Origin: Yersinia ruckeri ATCC 29473
GTDB taxonomy: Bacteria > Pseudomonadota > Gammaproteobacteria > Enterobacterales > Enterobacteriaceae
Length of the DNA: 64,000 nucleotides
NCBI RefSeq assembly: GCF_000754815.1
Contig: NZ_KN150747.1
Span: 443,309 to 507,308 of the forward strand
Direction of reading: 5' to 3'
In this document: positions 56,739 to 64,000 of the stretch, piece after piece
How the letters are laid out: every line of letters begins with the position of its first letter
How positions within the stretch are numbered: position 1 is the first letter of the stretch
Translations under genes and position numbers: made by a program
The notes under the pieces: generated by a model
What the model saw: the letters and a program-made list of their open reading frames with translations, nothing else
The model's database searches: none
What the model was told of the DNA's origin: nothing

Positions 56739-57112
56739 CGCACCTTCTGCGGAAGGATATCCTTACAGCGCACTCCATGCACTCGTACAACATCCCTATT
56801 TATCCCTTACCTAAACTGCGTTCCATGCTGATTCGATCCCTGAAACCACTGCTCCAACTCACTTTCCTTTGCATCGCTCTGTTCAGGTATTAATGTATTC
56901 TTTTTTTTATCCGGCTCAAAAGCCACTATCCTGACTCGTCCGTGCGTCATCATCCATTTATCTTTACTGTTCCATCACGATTCCCTGATATAACAACCCA
57001 TCCCGCGTTGTTTATCCTATCCGTGTCAGTACACTCCGATACGAGTAATAAACTTTACTAGCCGATTTTTTTTACTCAATAGACCAGCACCAATACAGTT
57101 GACTCAATGCGG
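56705..57112 (-). ncRNA. csrC: CsrC regulatory RNA (antagonist of CsrA)
   Basis: Between yihI and engB, the exact place of csrC in E. coli. On the minus strand there are about 18 GGA motifs in 290 bases (56750-57045), several in hairpin-like contexts, far above chance. The RNA ends at a strong terminator (9-bp stem at 56711-56732, then T6). No open frame fits. A TATAAT at 57119-57124 suggests a start near 57112. A TGTAAG half-site near 57206 could be where UvrY binds. The 3' end is firm; the 5' end is only a proposal. Confidence 0.87.
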
Positions 57113-57329
57113 ATCAAAATTATAATACATTGTTTTTAAATCAAGTTTTCTTAACGGTTATTAAAAAATAAGACATCGCTGTAATAATTTATGGGCAATC
57201 ACTTACAAAACAGCAAGTTCAGCCAGCCAGATTGAGATACTGAGAGTAAAACGAGATAAACCCCCCGCTTTCCCGCCGATGTAGTTATAATCCCCTCATG
57301 TTAGCTATCTCTTACGGAGACGAAAAATT

Positions 57330-57980
57330 TTGACCATTAAAAACTATAACTATCATATGACCCATTTCGTCATCAGTGCTCCGGATATTCGCCACCTTCC
57401 GCGCGATGAAGGCATTGAAGTCGCGTTTGCTGGCCGTTCAAATGCGGGTAAATCCAGCGCGCTCAACACGCTGACTAATCAGAAAAGTTTGGCTCGTACC
57501 AGTAAAACGCCAGGACGTACGCAGTTGATCAACCTGTTTGAAGTCACCGATGGCATCCGTCTGGTTGATTTACCGGGTTATGGCTACGCCGAAGTGCCAG
57601 AAGAAATGAAGCTGAAATGGCAACGTGCGCTGGGTGAATACCTGCAAAAACGTAACTGTCTAAAAGGGTTAGTCGTGTTGATGGATATTCGCCATCCACT
57701 GAAAGATTTGGATCAGCAGATGATTACCTGGGCAGTTGCCGTAGGAACGCCAGTCATGCTGCTACTGACAAAGGCCGATAAACTGGCCTCCGGTGCGCGC
57801 AAAGCGCAGTTGAATATGGTTCGGGAAGCCATTATTCCGTTTATGGGCGATATTCAGGTCGAAACGTTCTCTTCGCTGAAAAAGATTGGTGTCGATAAGC
57901 TACGAGAAAAACTGGATACCTGGTTCAGTGAAATTCCACCGGAAGTGATGGATGATCTGAATGATGAGGAAGGCGAGTAA
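57330..57980 (+). CDS. engB: ribosome biogenesis GTP-binding protein EngB (YihA/YsxC)
   Basis: Essential small GTPase in 50S assembly. 216 residues: P-loop [10 protein letters not shown]3 DLPGYGYA, G4 LLTKADK. It starts at a TTG (57330) eight bases after GGAGACG, like the E. coli gene; an ATG at 57357 is nine codons in. It converges on spf. Confidence 0.94.
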   Translation: MTIKNYNYHMTHFVISAPDIRHLPRDEGIEVAFAGRSNAGKSSALNTLTNQKSLARTSKTPGRTQLINLFEVTDGIRLVDLPGYGYAEVPEEMKLKWQRALGEYLQKRNCLKGLVVLMDIRHPLKDLDQQMITWAVAVGTPVMLLLTKADKLASGARKAQLNMVREAIIPFMGDIQVETFSSLKKIGVDKLREKLDTWFSEIPPEVMDDLNDEEGE

Positions 57981-58141
57981 AATTTCTCGCATTTATTAGC
58001 AGGCACTTTTCTATGGGCGATAACATCAGGTTATCGTCCAGTATCTTTACTTCTATCGTTTATCCCATACAAACGAATTCGCCAATCAAAAAATCCCATC
58101 ACATATTGGCAAAAATAGCCCTATAGCGGTATAGCGCCCAT

Positions 58142-58249
58142 AAAAAACGCCCCAGTCAATAAATGACTGGGGCGGCTAAATATTCAGCCAAATCCGATTA
58201 CGTGAAGTAAAAGGTCTGAAAGATAGAACATCTTACCTCTGTACCCTAC
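58142..58249 (-). ncRNA. spf: Spot 42 RNA
   Basis: On the minus strand the transcript opens GTAGGGTACAGAGGTAAGAT and continues with the conserved single-stranded regions used to pair with targets such as galK. It ends in the hairpin GCCCCAGTCA...TGACTGGGGC followed by T6. Length is about 108 nucleotides (109 in E. coli). It lies between engB and polA as in E. coli, where it is repressed by CRP-cAMP. Confidence 0.97.
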
Positions 58250-58395
58250 GTCTGTAACTCTACATCATTTTTTCACAGGGCAAAAGAAATTTTTGTTGTA
58301 TAGTTACACAAATTGGCTCGATTCAGCTTCAATACAAACCGAATAATCAGCACCAAATGTAGCTAAATTACATAAAATACTTTAATTATCGCCAC

Positions 58396-61200
58396 TTAGT
58401 GAGCCTGATCCCAATTTTTTCCCACACCGACTTCAACTTTCAGCGGCACATCCAACTGCATACTTTGTTCCATCAGATCGCAAATCGTCTGTGTCGCAGA
58501 TTCCACAACACTTTCATGTACTTCAAACACCAATTCATCGTGTACCTGCATGATCACCCGAACCAAAGGTTCAGCCTGTTGCTGTAACCAAGCGTCAACG
58601 GCAATCATTGCCCGTTTGATAATATCGGCAGCGGTACCCTGCATAGGTGCGTTAATCGCTTCACGCTCCGCAGCTTTGCGTCGGTTGGCGTTACGAGAGT
58701 GAATATCTGGCAAATAGAGTCGACGACCATCCAGAGTCGTAACATAGCCTTGATCTGCCGCTTGCTTGCGCGTCCGCTCCATATATTCCAAGACGCCCGG
58801 ATAACGCTCGAAATAAAGATCCATATAACGTTGGGCTTCGCCACGAGGAATATTCAACTGACGAGCCAGACCAAAAGCACTCATGCCATAAATCAGGCCG
58901 AAGTTAATCGCTTTGGCGCTGCGACGCTGCTCGGTCGTGACATTCTCTAACGGCAAACCAAAGACTTCCGCAGCCGTTGCACGGTGAATGTCTTTACCCT
59001 CGGCAAAAGCGGCTAGCAACCCTTTATCTTGCGATAAATGCGCCATAATACGCAGCTCAATTTGAGAGTAATCGGCAGCAAGAATGCAGTAACCCGCCGG
59101 AGCAATAAATGCCTGACGAATACGACGCCCTTCCTCATTTCTGACCGGAATGTTTTGTAGGTTAGGATCACGGGATGACAATCTACCCGTAGCCGTTACT
59201 GCCTGATGGTATGAAGTATGCACCCGCCCGGAAATCGGATTAATCATCAAAGGCAATTTATCGGTATAGGTGCTTTTTAGCTTGGCCAGTCCACGATACT
59301 CAAGAAGCACTTTCGGCAATGGATAATCCAACGCCAGTTCAGCCAAGACTTCTTCATTCGTTGACGCTGCGCCACCAGGCGTTTTTTTCAGGATTGGCAG
59401 TTTCTGTTTTTCATACAGAATCGCCTGTAGCTGTTTAGGAGAGGCCAGATTAAACGGTTCTTCCGCCAATTCATGGGCTTGTTTTTCCAACTCGGTCAAA
59501 CGTATCGTCAGCTCTTGCGAGTGGGTCGCCAGAATAGATTGGTCAATTAGAACGCCGGTGCGTTCAATTCGAGAAAGAATGGGCAGTAACGGCATTTCAA
59601 TCTGCTGGAATACCCGCAACAAGTCTTCGCTTTCCTGGAGTTTTGGCCACATCGCCAAATGTAACTGCAACGTAACATCGGCATCTTCCGCCGCATAAGG
59701 CGATGCCTGCTCCAAAGCAATTTGGTTAAAGGTTAACTGATTCTTACCTTTTCCTGCAATCTCTTCAAAAGTAATGGTTTTATGATTGAGGTAGCGCTCA
59801 GAGAGACTGTCCATATCATGACGGCCAGCAACACTGTTTAGTACGTAGGATTCCAGCATAGTATCAAAGGCAATGCCACGCAGTTCTATACCATAACGAG
59901 CTAATAGGCTCTTATCGAACTTCAGGTTCTGCCCGACTTTAAGAGCCTGTTCATCTTCTAGCAACGGTTTGAGCGTGGTCAATACCCAACTTCTATCAAG
60001 CTGTGCAGGTGCATCAAGATAATCATGCGCTACCGGCAAATAAGCGGCTTCCCCAGGCGCAACAGCAAATGATAAGCCGATAAGATTGGCACTTAATGTA
60101 TCCAAGCCATCGGTTTCAGTATCAAAAGCAAACACCTCGGCCTGTTTCAGACGTTCTATCCAGATTAAAAATGTCTCTTCATCCAGAATGGTTTGATAGT
60201 TCTCTTGCGAGAGTAAAGCGGTCACTTCTGCGGTAGGTGTCGCAACCACAATATCAGAAGCCTTATTATCACTCTTACCGGTGCCCGTTGGACGAGCTTT
60301 ATTGCCTTCGAGCCATTTACCACCTTCTAAATCAACTAGCCAGCGCTTAAATTCATAACGAGCAAACAGCGTATGCAGTTGATCGATATCAGGTGTAGAC
60401 ACGATCAATTCGCCACAACTCACCTCTAGCTCAACGTCAGTCTTGATCGTCGCCAACTGATAAGAGAGGTAGGCGACATCCTTATTCTGTTCCAGCTTGG
60501 CAGACAGGGTTTTCGCACCACGGAAGGTCAGCGAAGCGATCTTATCCAGATTGCTGTACAACGTATCCAAGCCGCCCAAGCCTTGCAGCAGTGCCTGCGC
60601 TGTTTTTTCTCCCACGCCGGGAACGCCGGGAATGTTATCGGATGAATCCCCCATCAAAGCCAGAAAATCGATAATCAACTCAGGTGGAACACCAAACTTC
60701 TCTCGCACTTCCTCTGGACCAAGAATAGTGTTATTCATCGTATTTATCAGAGTGATATTTGGCGTCACTAACTGCGCCATATCTTTATCACCAGTACTGA
60801 TCAATACGGAGTAACCCGCTTTTTCGGCCTCCTGCGCCAAAGTACCAATGACGTCATCAGCCTCGACGCCAGATACAGCTAGCAACGGTAAACCCATGGC
60901 TTTCACCATTTGATGCAGTGGTTCTATCTGTGCACGCAGATCATCAGGCATCGGTGGGCGATGGGATTTATATTCAGCAAAGAGTTCGTCGCGGAAGGTT
61001 TTTCCTTTGGCATCAAAGACAACTGCAACATGGCTTGGATGATACTGTAACAACAGGCTGCGAAGCATATTCAACACACCGTACATCGCTCCGGTCGGCT
61101 CTCCACTGGCGTTAGTCAGCGGCGGGAAAGCATGGTAAGCGCGGTAGAGGTAGGAGGAACCATCAACCAATATCAAGGGGTTTTCTGCGATTTGAGCCAT
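58396..61200 (-). CDS. polA: DNA polymerase I
   Basis: 934 residues (928 in E. coli). The 5'-3' exonuclease domain (about 1-325) starts [17 protein letters not shown]. The 3'-5' exonuclease domain (about 330-520) has the FAFDTETDG motif. The polymerase domain carries DYSQIELRI (motif A), the O-helix [14 protein letters not shown] and [10 protein letters not shown] (motif C). All catalytic motifs are intact. Upstream lies a candidate DnaA box. Confidence 0.98.
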   Translation of the reverse strand: MAQIAENPLILVDGSSYLYRAYHAFPPLTNASGEPTGAMYGVLNMLRSLLLQYHPSHVAVVFDAKGKTFRDELFAEYKSHRPPMPDDLRAQIEPLHQMVKAMGLPLLAVSGVEADDVIGTLAQEAEKAGYSVLISTGDKDMAQLVTPNITLINTMNNTILGPEEVREKFGVPPELIIDFLALMGDSSDNIPGVPGVGEKTAQALLQGLGGLDTLYSNLDKIASLTFRGAKTLSAKLEQNKDVAYLSYQLATIKTDVELEVSCGELIVSTPDIDQLHTLFARYEFKRWLVDLEGGKWLEGNKARPTGTGKSDNKASDIVVATPTAEVTALLSQENYQTILDEETFLIWIERLKQAEVFAFDTETDGLDTLSANLIGLSFAVAPGEAAYLPVAHDYLDAPAQLDRSWVLTTLKPLLEDEQALKVGQNLKFDKSLLARYGIELRGIAFDTMLESYVLNSVAGRHDMDSLSERYLNHKTITFEEIAGKGKNQLTFNQIALEQASPYAAEDADVTLQLHLAMWPKLQESEDLLRVFQQIEMPLLPILSRIERTGVLIDQSILATHSQELTIRLTELEKQAHELAEEPFNLASPKQLQAILYEKQKLPILKKTPGGAASTNEEVLAELALDYPLPKVLLEYRGLAKLKSTYTDKLPLMINPISGRVHTSYHQAVTATGRLSSRDPNLQNIPVRNEEGRRIRQAFIAPAGYCILAADYSQIELRIMAHLSQDKGLLAAFAEGKDIHRATAAEVFGLPLENVTTEQRRSAKAINFGLIYGMSAFGLARQLNIPRGEAQRYMDLYFERYPGVLEYMERTRKQAADQGYVTTLDGRRLYLPDIHSRNANRRKAAEREAINAPMQGTAADIIKRAMIAVDAWLQQQAEPLVRVIMQVHDELVFEVHESVVESATQTICDLMEQSMQLDVPLKVEVGVGKNWDQAH

Positions 61201-61331
61201 AAGGTATCTTCATCTTTAATTTGCTGAGTCTGGTGCTAAGAATGCCATAGCTGGCTGCAAGAGACGAATCTTAGCAGCGACTCTGTTACAAAAGGCTGAC
61301 GAGATCACCCTGAGATCGTACCGATCCTATC

Positions 61332-61340
61332 TGTGGATAA
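61332..61340 (-). promoter_or_regulatory. perfect DnaA box upstream of polA
   Basis: TTATCCACA on the minus strand, the exact consensus 9-mer, about 130 bases before the polA start. DnaA control of polA has been proposed in E. coli; whether this box acts here is not shown. Confidence 0.5.
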
Positions 61341-61674
61341 CTTTGTGCGTAAAATAGTAATGAGTTGATCTGCTAATGGATTAAAACGTTAACAGAGCCA
61401 CTAAAAACCATAAAAATCATAACATTAAAAAATGAACAATCTACGCTTATTGTCATAATTTCTTTATCGTAATTGTGGATATTACTTAACTAAAGCGTTA
61501 ATTTCAGCGAAATAACATCCTGAAAAATTTTCGATATAAAATATTAATTAGGTTATTTTTTAAATCGAAAAATATTTTTATCATCATACCTATTCTAGTG
61601 ACTAACATGGAGATACAAGTAAGAGAAAGGTAATAACATGCTACTAATCAAAAAGTAAAAAATGCACAAAAATA

Positions 61675-61797
61675 ATGATGATATTTAATGTATTAGCCAT
61701 TATGTCCATAGCTTTTGCTTTATTCTTAATAACCACCCAACCGCTATTGCAGGTTAATATTTATTATACAAATATGTTCCTACTAACAGATGAGTAA
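61675..61797 (+). CDS. possible 40-residue hydrophobic micro-protein
   Basis: ATG at 61675 to TAA at 61797 encodes MMIFNVLAIMSIAFALFLIT and then a polar tail: a plausible single membrane helix. No ribosome site precedes it, although a 6-codon frame with AGAAAGG lies 40 bases upstream. AT-rich DNA gives such frames easily, so this is weak. Confidence 0.2.
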   Translation: MMIFNVLAIMSIAFALFLITTQPLLQVNIYYTNMFLLTDE

Positions 61798-61810
61798 GTA
61801 ATTTATCCGT

Positions 61811-61836
61811 AAAAAAACCGGCCGAAGCCGGTTTAT
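61811..61836 (-). terminator. terminator of the dsbA operon
   Basis: Stem AAACCGGC / GCCGGTTT with a TTCG tetraloop on the minus strand, then four more T residues; about 17 bases past the dsbA stop. Confidence 0.88.
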
Positions 61837-61852
61837 TATCACTGCGGTATTG

Positions 61853-62476
61853 TTATTTCTGCGATAGCAAAAAATTAACGACATCAGCATATTGTTTAGC
61901 ATAGCTTTCTTGTGAAGAGGTATCAATACCATCATTTTTTATCATGTATTTACCGTTCACAAACATGGCAGGAACACCACGCAACTCCAGATCCTGTGCC
62001 GCTTTTTGCTGCTGAGCAACCATTGCCTTCACTGCAAAGCTGTTTAATGCTGCATCATAATCTTCACCTTTAACGCCAGCTTTGATAAAGATATTGCGAA
62101 TATCAGCTGGTGTTTGGACAAGCTGGGTTTTCTGCACAGCTTCAAACATCGGTAAAGTAATCTTATCTTCTACACCCAAAGCCATAGCAACTGCCCAAGC
62201 CTGAGATAACTCTTTACCCAGTGGCCCTAAAAACTCTACGTGATAACGAGTCATTTTAGTGCCTGCTGGCAGTGATTTCTTAACTGTTTCAGGAACCTTA
62301 TAAATCTCTTCAAACTGGTAGCAATGTGGGCAGTAGAAAGAGAAAAACTCCAAAACCTGCGGCTCGCCTGTGACTGGTTTATTTAACGTCTGATATTGAG
62401 AACCATCAGAAAATTGCGCAGCTGAGGCACTGAATGCCATCACCATACCTACTAATGCAAACCATACTTTATTCAT
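61853..62476 (-). CDS. dsbA: thiol:disulfide interchange protein DsbA
   Basis: Periplasmic disulfide oxidase, 207 residues with a signal peptide cleaved after SASA (about residue 19). The active site CPHC is at 49-52 and the cis-Pro is in GVPAMFVNG. Start at the ATG at 62476; the 35 upstream codons overlap srkA and are not part of the protein. Downstream of srkA in one operon. Confidence 0.97.
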   Translation of the reverse strand: MNKVWFALVGMVMAFSASAAQFSDGSQYQTLNKPVTGEPQVLEFFSFYCPHCYQFEEIYKVPETVKKSLPAGTKMTRYHVEFLGPLGKELSQAWAVAMALGVEDKITLPMFEAVQKTQLVQTPADIRNIFIKAGVKGEDYDAALNSFAVKAMVAQQQKAAQDLELRGVPAMFVNGKYMIKNDGIDTSSQESYAKQYADVVNFLLSQK

Positions 62477-62499
62477 ACAATAAAAATCTCCATTATCTA

Positions 62500-63486
62500 T
62501 CAATACATTGGCATAAGCTGTAGTGGAGGAGCCTGCAACAGCTTGGTCTGTTCTGTAAATACTGAAGTCTGTTGTAACCAAAAATCAGACTCAGCCATCC
62601 ACGGAAAACTTTTAGGAAATGCCGGGTCTTGCCAACGTCTGGCAACCCAGGCTAAATAATAAACCATTCGCATGGCTCGTAAGGGTTCAATCAGACTTAG
62701 TTCCCGCGAATCAAAATCAGCGAATTCACTATAGGCTTCAAGCAGTATATCCAACTGAATAAGCTGCTCGCTGCGTTCCCCGTGTAATAACATCCATAGA
62801 TCCTGAACTGCCGGACCGTTTCTGGCATCATCCAAGTCCACAAATAAGGGGCCGTCACGCCAGAGTATATTGCCAGGGTGGCAATCGCCATGTAGACGAA
62901 TAGGCTGCCAATCATTTTTCCAGAACTGCTTAATCGTACTGATAAGCAGATCGGTGGCCATCAGGAACTTATCTTTTTGCTTTGCCGGAACCAGGCCACA
63001 ACCAGCTAATAATTGACGTGGTTCCATTAGATATTCTTCAAGACCCATCGTTGGACGAGCAACAAAAAGGCTCTCACTACCAACCCGATGGATACGACCC
63101 AGAAAACGGCCAACCCACTCCAATTGATCCAGGTTATCTATTTCGTACTGACGCCCGCCCACACTTGGGAATACGACAAAGAAAAAGCCGCTGTGGATAT
63201 GTAAAGTCCGGCCATTAAACGGCAATGGCGCAACAGCGGGTATTTCTGCTTCAGCCAAATCGAGAGAAAAGTGGTGTTCCTCCTCAATCTGGGCTGCGTT
63301 CCAGCGTTCAGGGCGATAAAACTTAACGACATAGCGTTTCCGGTCTTCATCCATAAATTGATAAACCCGGTTTTCATAGCTATTTAGCGCCGTTAACCCC
63401 GAATCCACCCGTAACCCAATACCTTCAAGAGCATCCATGATCAGATCGGGGGACAGAGACTGAAAATTAAAAGCAGAGTTGTTCAT
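62500..63486 (-). CDS. srkA: stress-response Ser/Thr kinase SrkA (RdoA, YihE)
   Basis: APH-like kinase of 328 residues, the E. coli length from the ATG at 63486 (an ATG six codons earlier is possible). Motifs: [11 protein letters not shown] (ATP Lys), [12 protein letters not shown] (catalytic loop) and [11 protein letters not shown] (metal Asp). In E. coli it counters MazEF-type stress death and is co-transcribed with dsbA. Order yihD-srkA-dsbA is conserved. Confidence 0.95.
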   Translation of the reverse strand: MNNSAFNFQSLSPDLIMDALEGIGLRVDSGLTALNSYENRVYQFMDEDRKRYVVKFYRPERWNAAQIEEEHHFSLDLAEAEIPAVAPLPFNGRTLHIHSGFFFVVFPSVGGRQYEIDNLDQLEWVGRFLGRIHRVGSESLFVARPTMGLEEYLMEPRQLLAGCGLVPAKQKDKFLMATDLLISTIKQFWKNDWQPIRLHGDCHPGNILWRDGPLFVDLDDARNGPAVQDLWMLLHGERSEQLIQLDILLEAYSEFADFDSRELSLIEPLRAMRMVYYLAWVARRWQDPAFPKSFPWMAESDFWLQQTSVFTEQTKLLQAPPLQLMPMY

Positions 63487-63576
63487 AACAACATTATTTG
63501 GCATCAGTTAGTGGCAGTAATCCGTTGAGAGTAGTAAATAATATCATTAGAAAAATAACGTCGACGCTAAGTTCCA

Positions 63577-63849
63577 TTACTGATCTTTAATGATGCCACG
63601 AGCCCGTAACAACGCAGTTTTGAAATCTTCTTCGTAATCTTTTTTCAAGCCAGGAATAGTTTCTGTCGCTTCTGAACCGCGCATTTTCAAATGATAAATA
63701 AGAATATCGTCAGTCAAATCAGAAAACTCACCTTTAAAACCAGCCTCAGTAGACAGCTTTTGTAAAAACTGAATCAGGTTTAGATCCGGTTCTTGCTGCC
63801 AAGCTGGGTGTAAAAGCTCAATCAGTTCATTAACGCGATGACATTTCAT
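63577..63849 (-). CDS. yihD: YihD family protein (DUF1040)
   Basis: A 90-residue soluble protein (89 in E. coli) with [15 protein letters not shown] and [14 protein letters not shown]. Function unknown. It heads yihD-srkA-dsbA. Confidence 0.93.
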   Translation of the reverse strand: MKCHRVNELIELLHPAWQQEPDLNLIQFLQKLSTEAGFKGEFSDLTDDILIYHLKMRGSEATETIPGLKKDYEEDFKTALLRARGIIKDQ

Positions 63850-64000
63850 AGCAAAAAGATCCCATTTAAAAATATGATGACAAAGTAACAGGGTTGACCT
63901 GGTAGTTAAAGAGAAGGGACTGTCAATAAAGGTAAATCCTTACCCCACAACAAGATTAGCGATACAATCCCTTAATAAACCTTAGTGTAATAAGGACATT
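63850..64000 (+). promoter_or_regulatory. divergent region upstream of a gene beyond the window (mobA in relatives)
   Basis: The last bases are an AAGGAC site placed just where a start codon would follow. In E. coli the divergent neighbour of yihD is mobA. The gene itself is outside the window. Confidence 0.45.

Larger units (their letters stand above)
61201..61852. other. AT-rich gap between polA and dsbA
   Basis: About 650 bases in the place where E. coli carries yihF and yihG. I see no relict of either. Contents are a candidate DnaA box, a possible 40-codon hydrophobic frame and the dsbA terminator; otherwise it is featureless and very AT-rich. Confidence 0.5.

Noticed and set aside
62477-62581. 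35-residue N-terminal extension of dsbA
   Set aside because: It would overlap srkA and bury the signal peptide, which must be at the N-terminus.

Overview
The window is a stretch of enterobacterial chromosome, most likely from the genus Yersinia. Nearly every protein is recognisable as the counterpart of an Escherichia coli gene. Base composition looks moderate (about 47-48% G+C by eye). The short lipopolysaccharide-core block (hldD-waaF-waaC, then waaA-waaE-coaD) and an ERIC-type repeat also fit Yersinia. I cannot fix the species from the sequence alone.

Layout. 1-3.4 kb: end of trmL, then a leftward operon yibN-grxC-secB-gpsA-cysE. 3.7-7.6 kb: rightward gpmI-envC-yibQ (glycolysis and control of cell-separation amidases). 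7.7-9.9 kb: leftward kbl-tdh (threonine to glycine). 10.2-15.8 kb: lipopolysaccharide inner core (hldD, waaF, waaC, a gene-free AT-rich gap, waaA, waaE), then coaD. 16.3-18.6 kb: leftward radC, rpmB-rpmG and mutM, with a structured leader before rpmB. 18.75-23.8 kb: coaBC-dut-slmA rightward, rph-pyrE leftward with the pyrE attenuator, and yicC.

23.9-31.4 kb is an accessory block between yicC and yicG. It holds a TDT-family transporter with a divergent LysR regulator, a PAS-GGDEF-EAL protein (RpfR, the PdeR/Gmr family) convergent with a DSF fatty-acid signal synthase (RpfF), nupC, a DUF3574 lipoprotein, and an 8-bp tandem repeat of 17 full copies. The RpfF/RpfR pair is the most interesting biology in the window: a complete diffusible-signal/cyclic-di-GMP module with its catalytic residues intact.

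31.6-44.8 kb: yicG, ligB, the gmk/rpoZ-spoT-trmH-recG block (nucleotide and stringent response), gltS, xanP and yicH. At 44.84-44.96 kb the gene order jumps from the E. coli 82-minute neighbourhood to the 87-minute neighbourhood, and a 12-bp inverted repeat lies at the join. 44.9-63.9 kb: dtd-fabY, yihY, yihX, typA, glnA-glnL-glnG with its sigma-54/NtrC/CRP control region, hemN, a tiny unnamed membrane-protein gene, yihI, the CsrC regulatory RNA, engB, Spot 42 RNA, polA, dsbA-srkA-yihD. The right edge ends just before a probable divergent gene (mobA in relatives).

Three global regulatory layers meet here: (p)ppGpp (spoT), nitrogen control (glnALG), and post-transcriptional or second-messenger control (CsrC, Spot 42, RpfF/RpfR).
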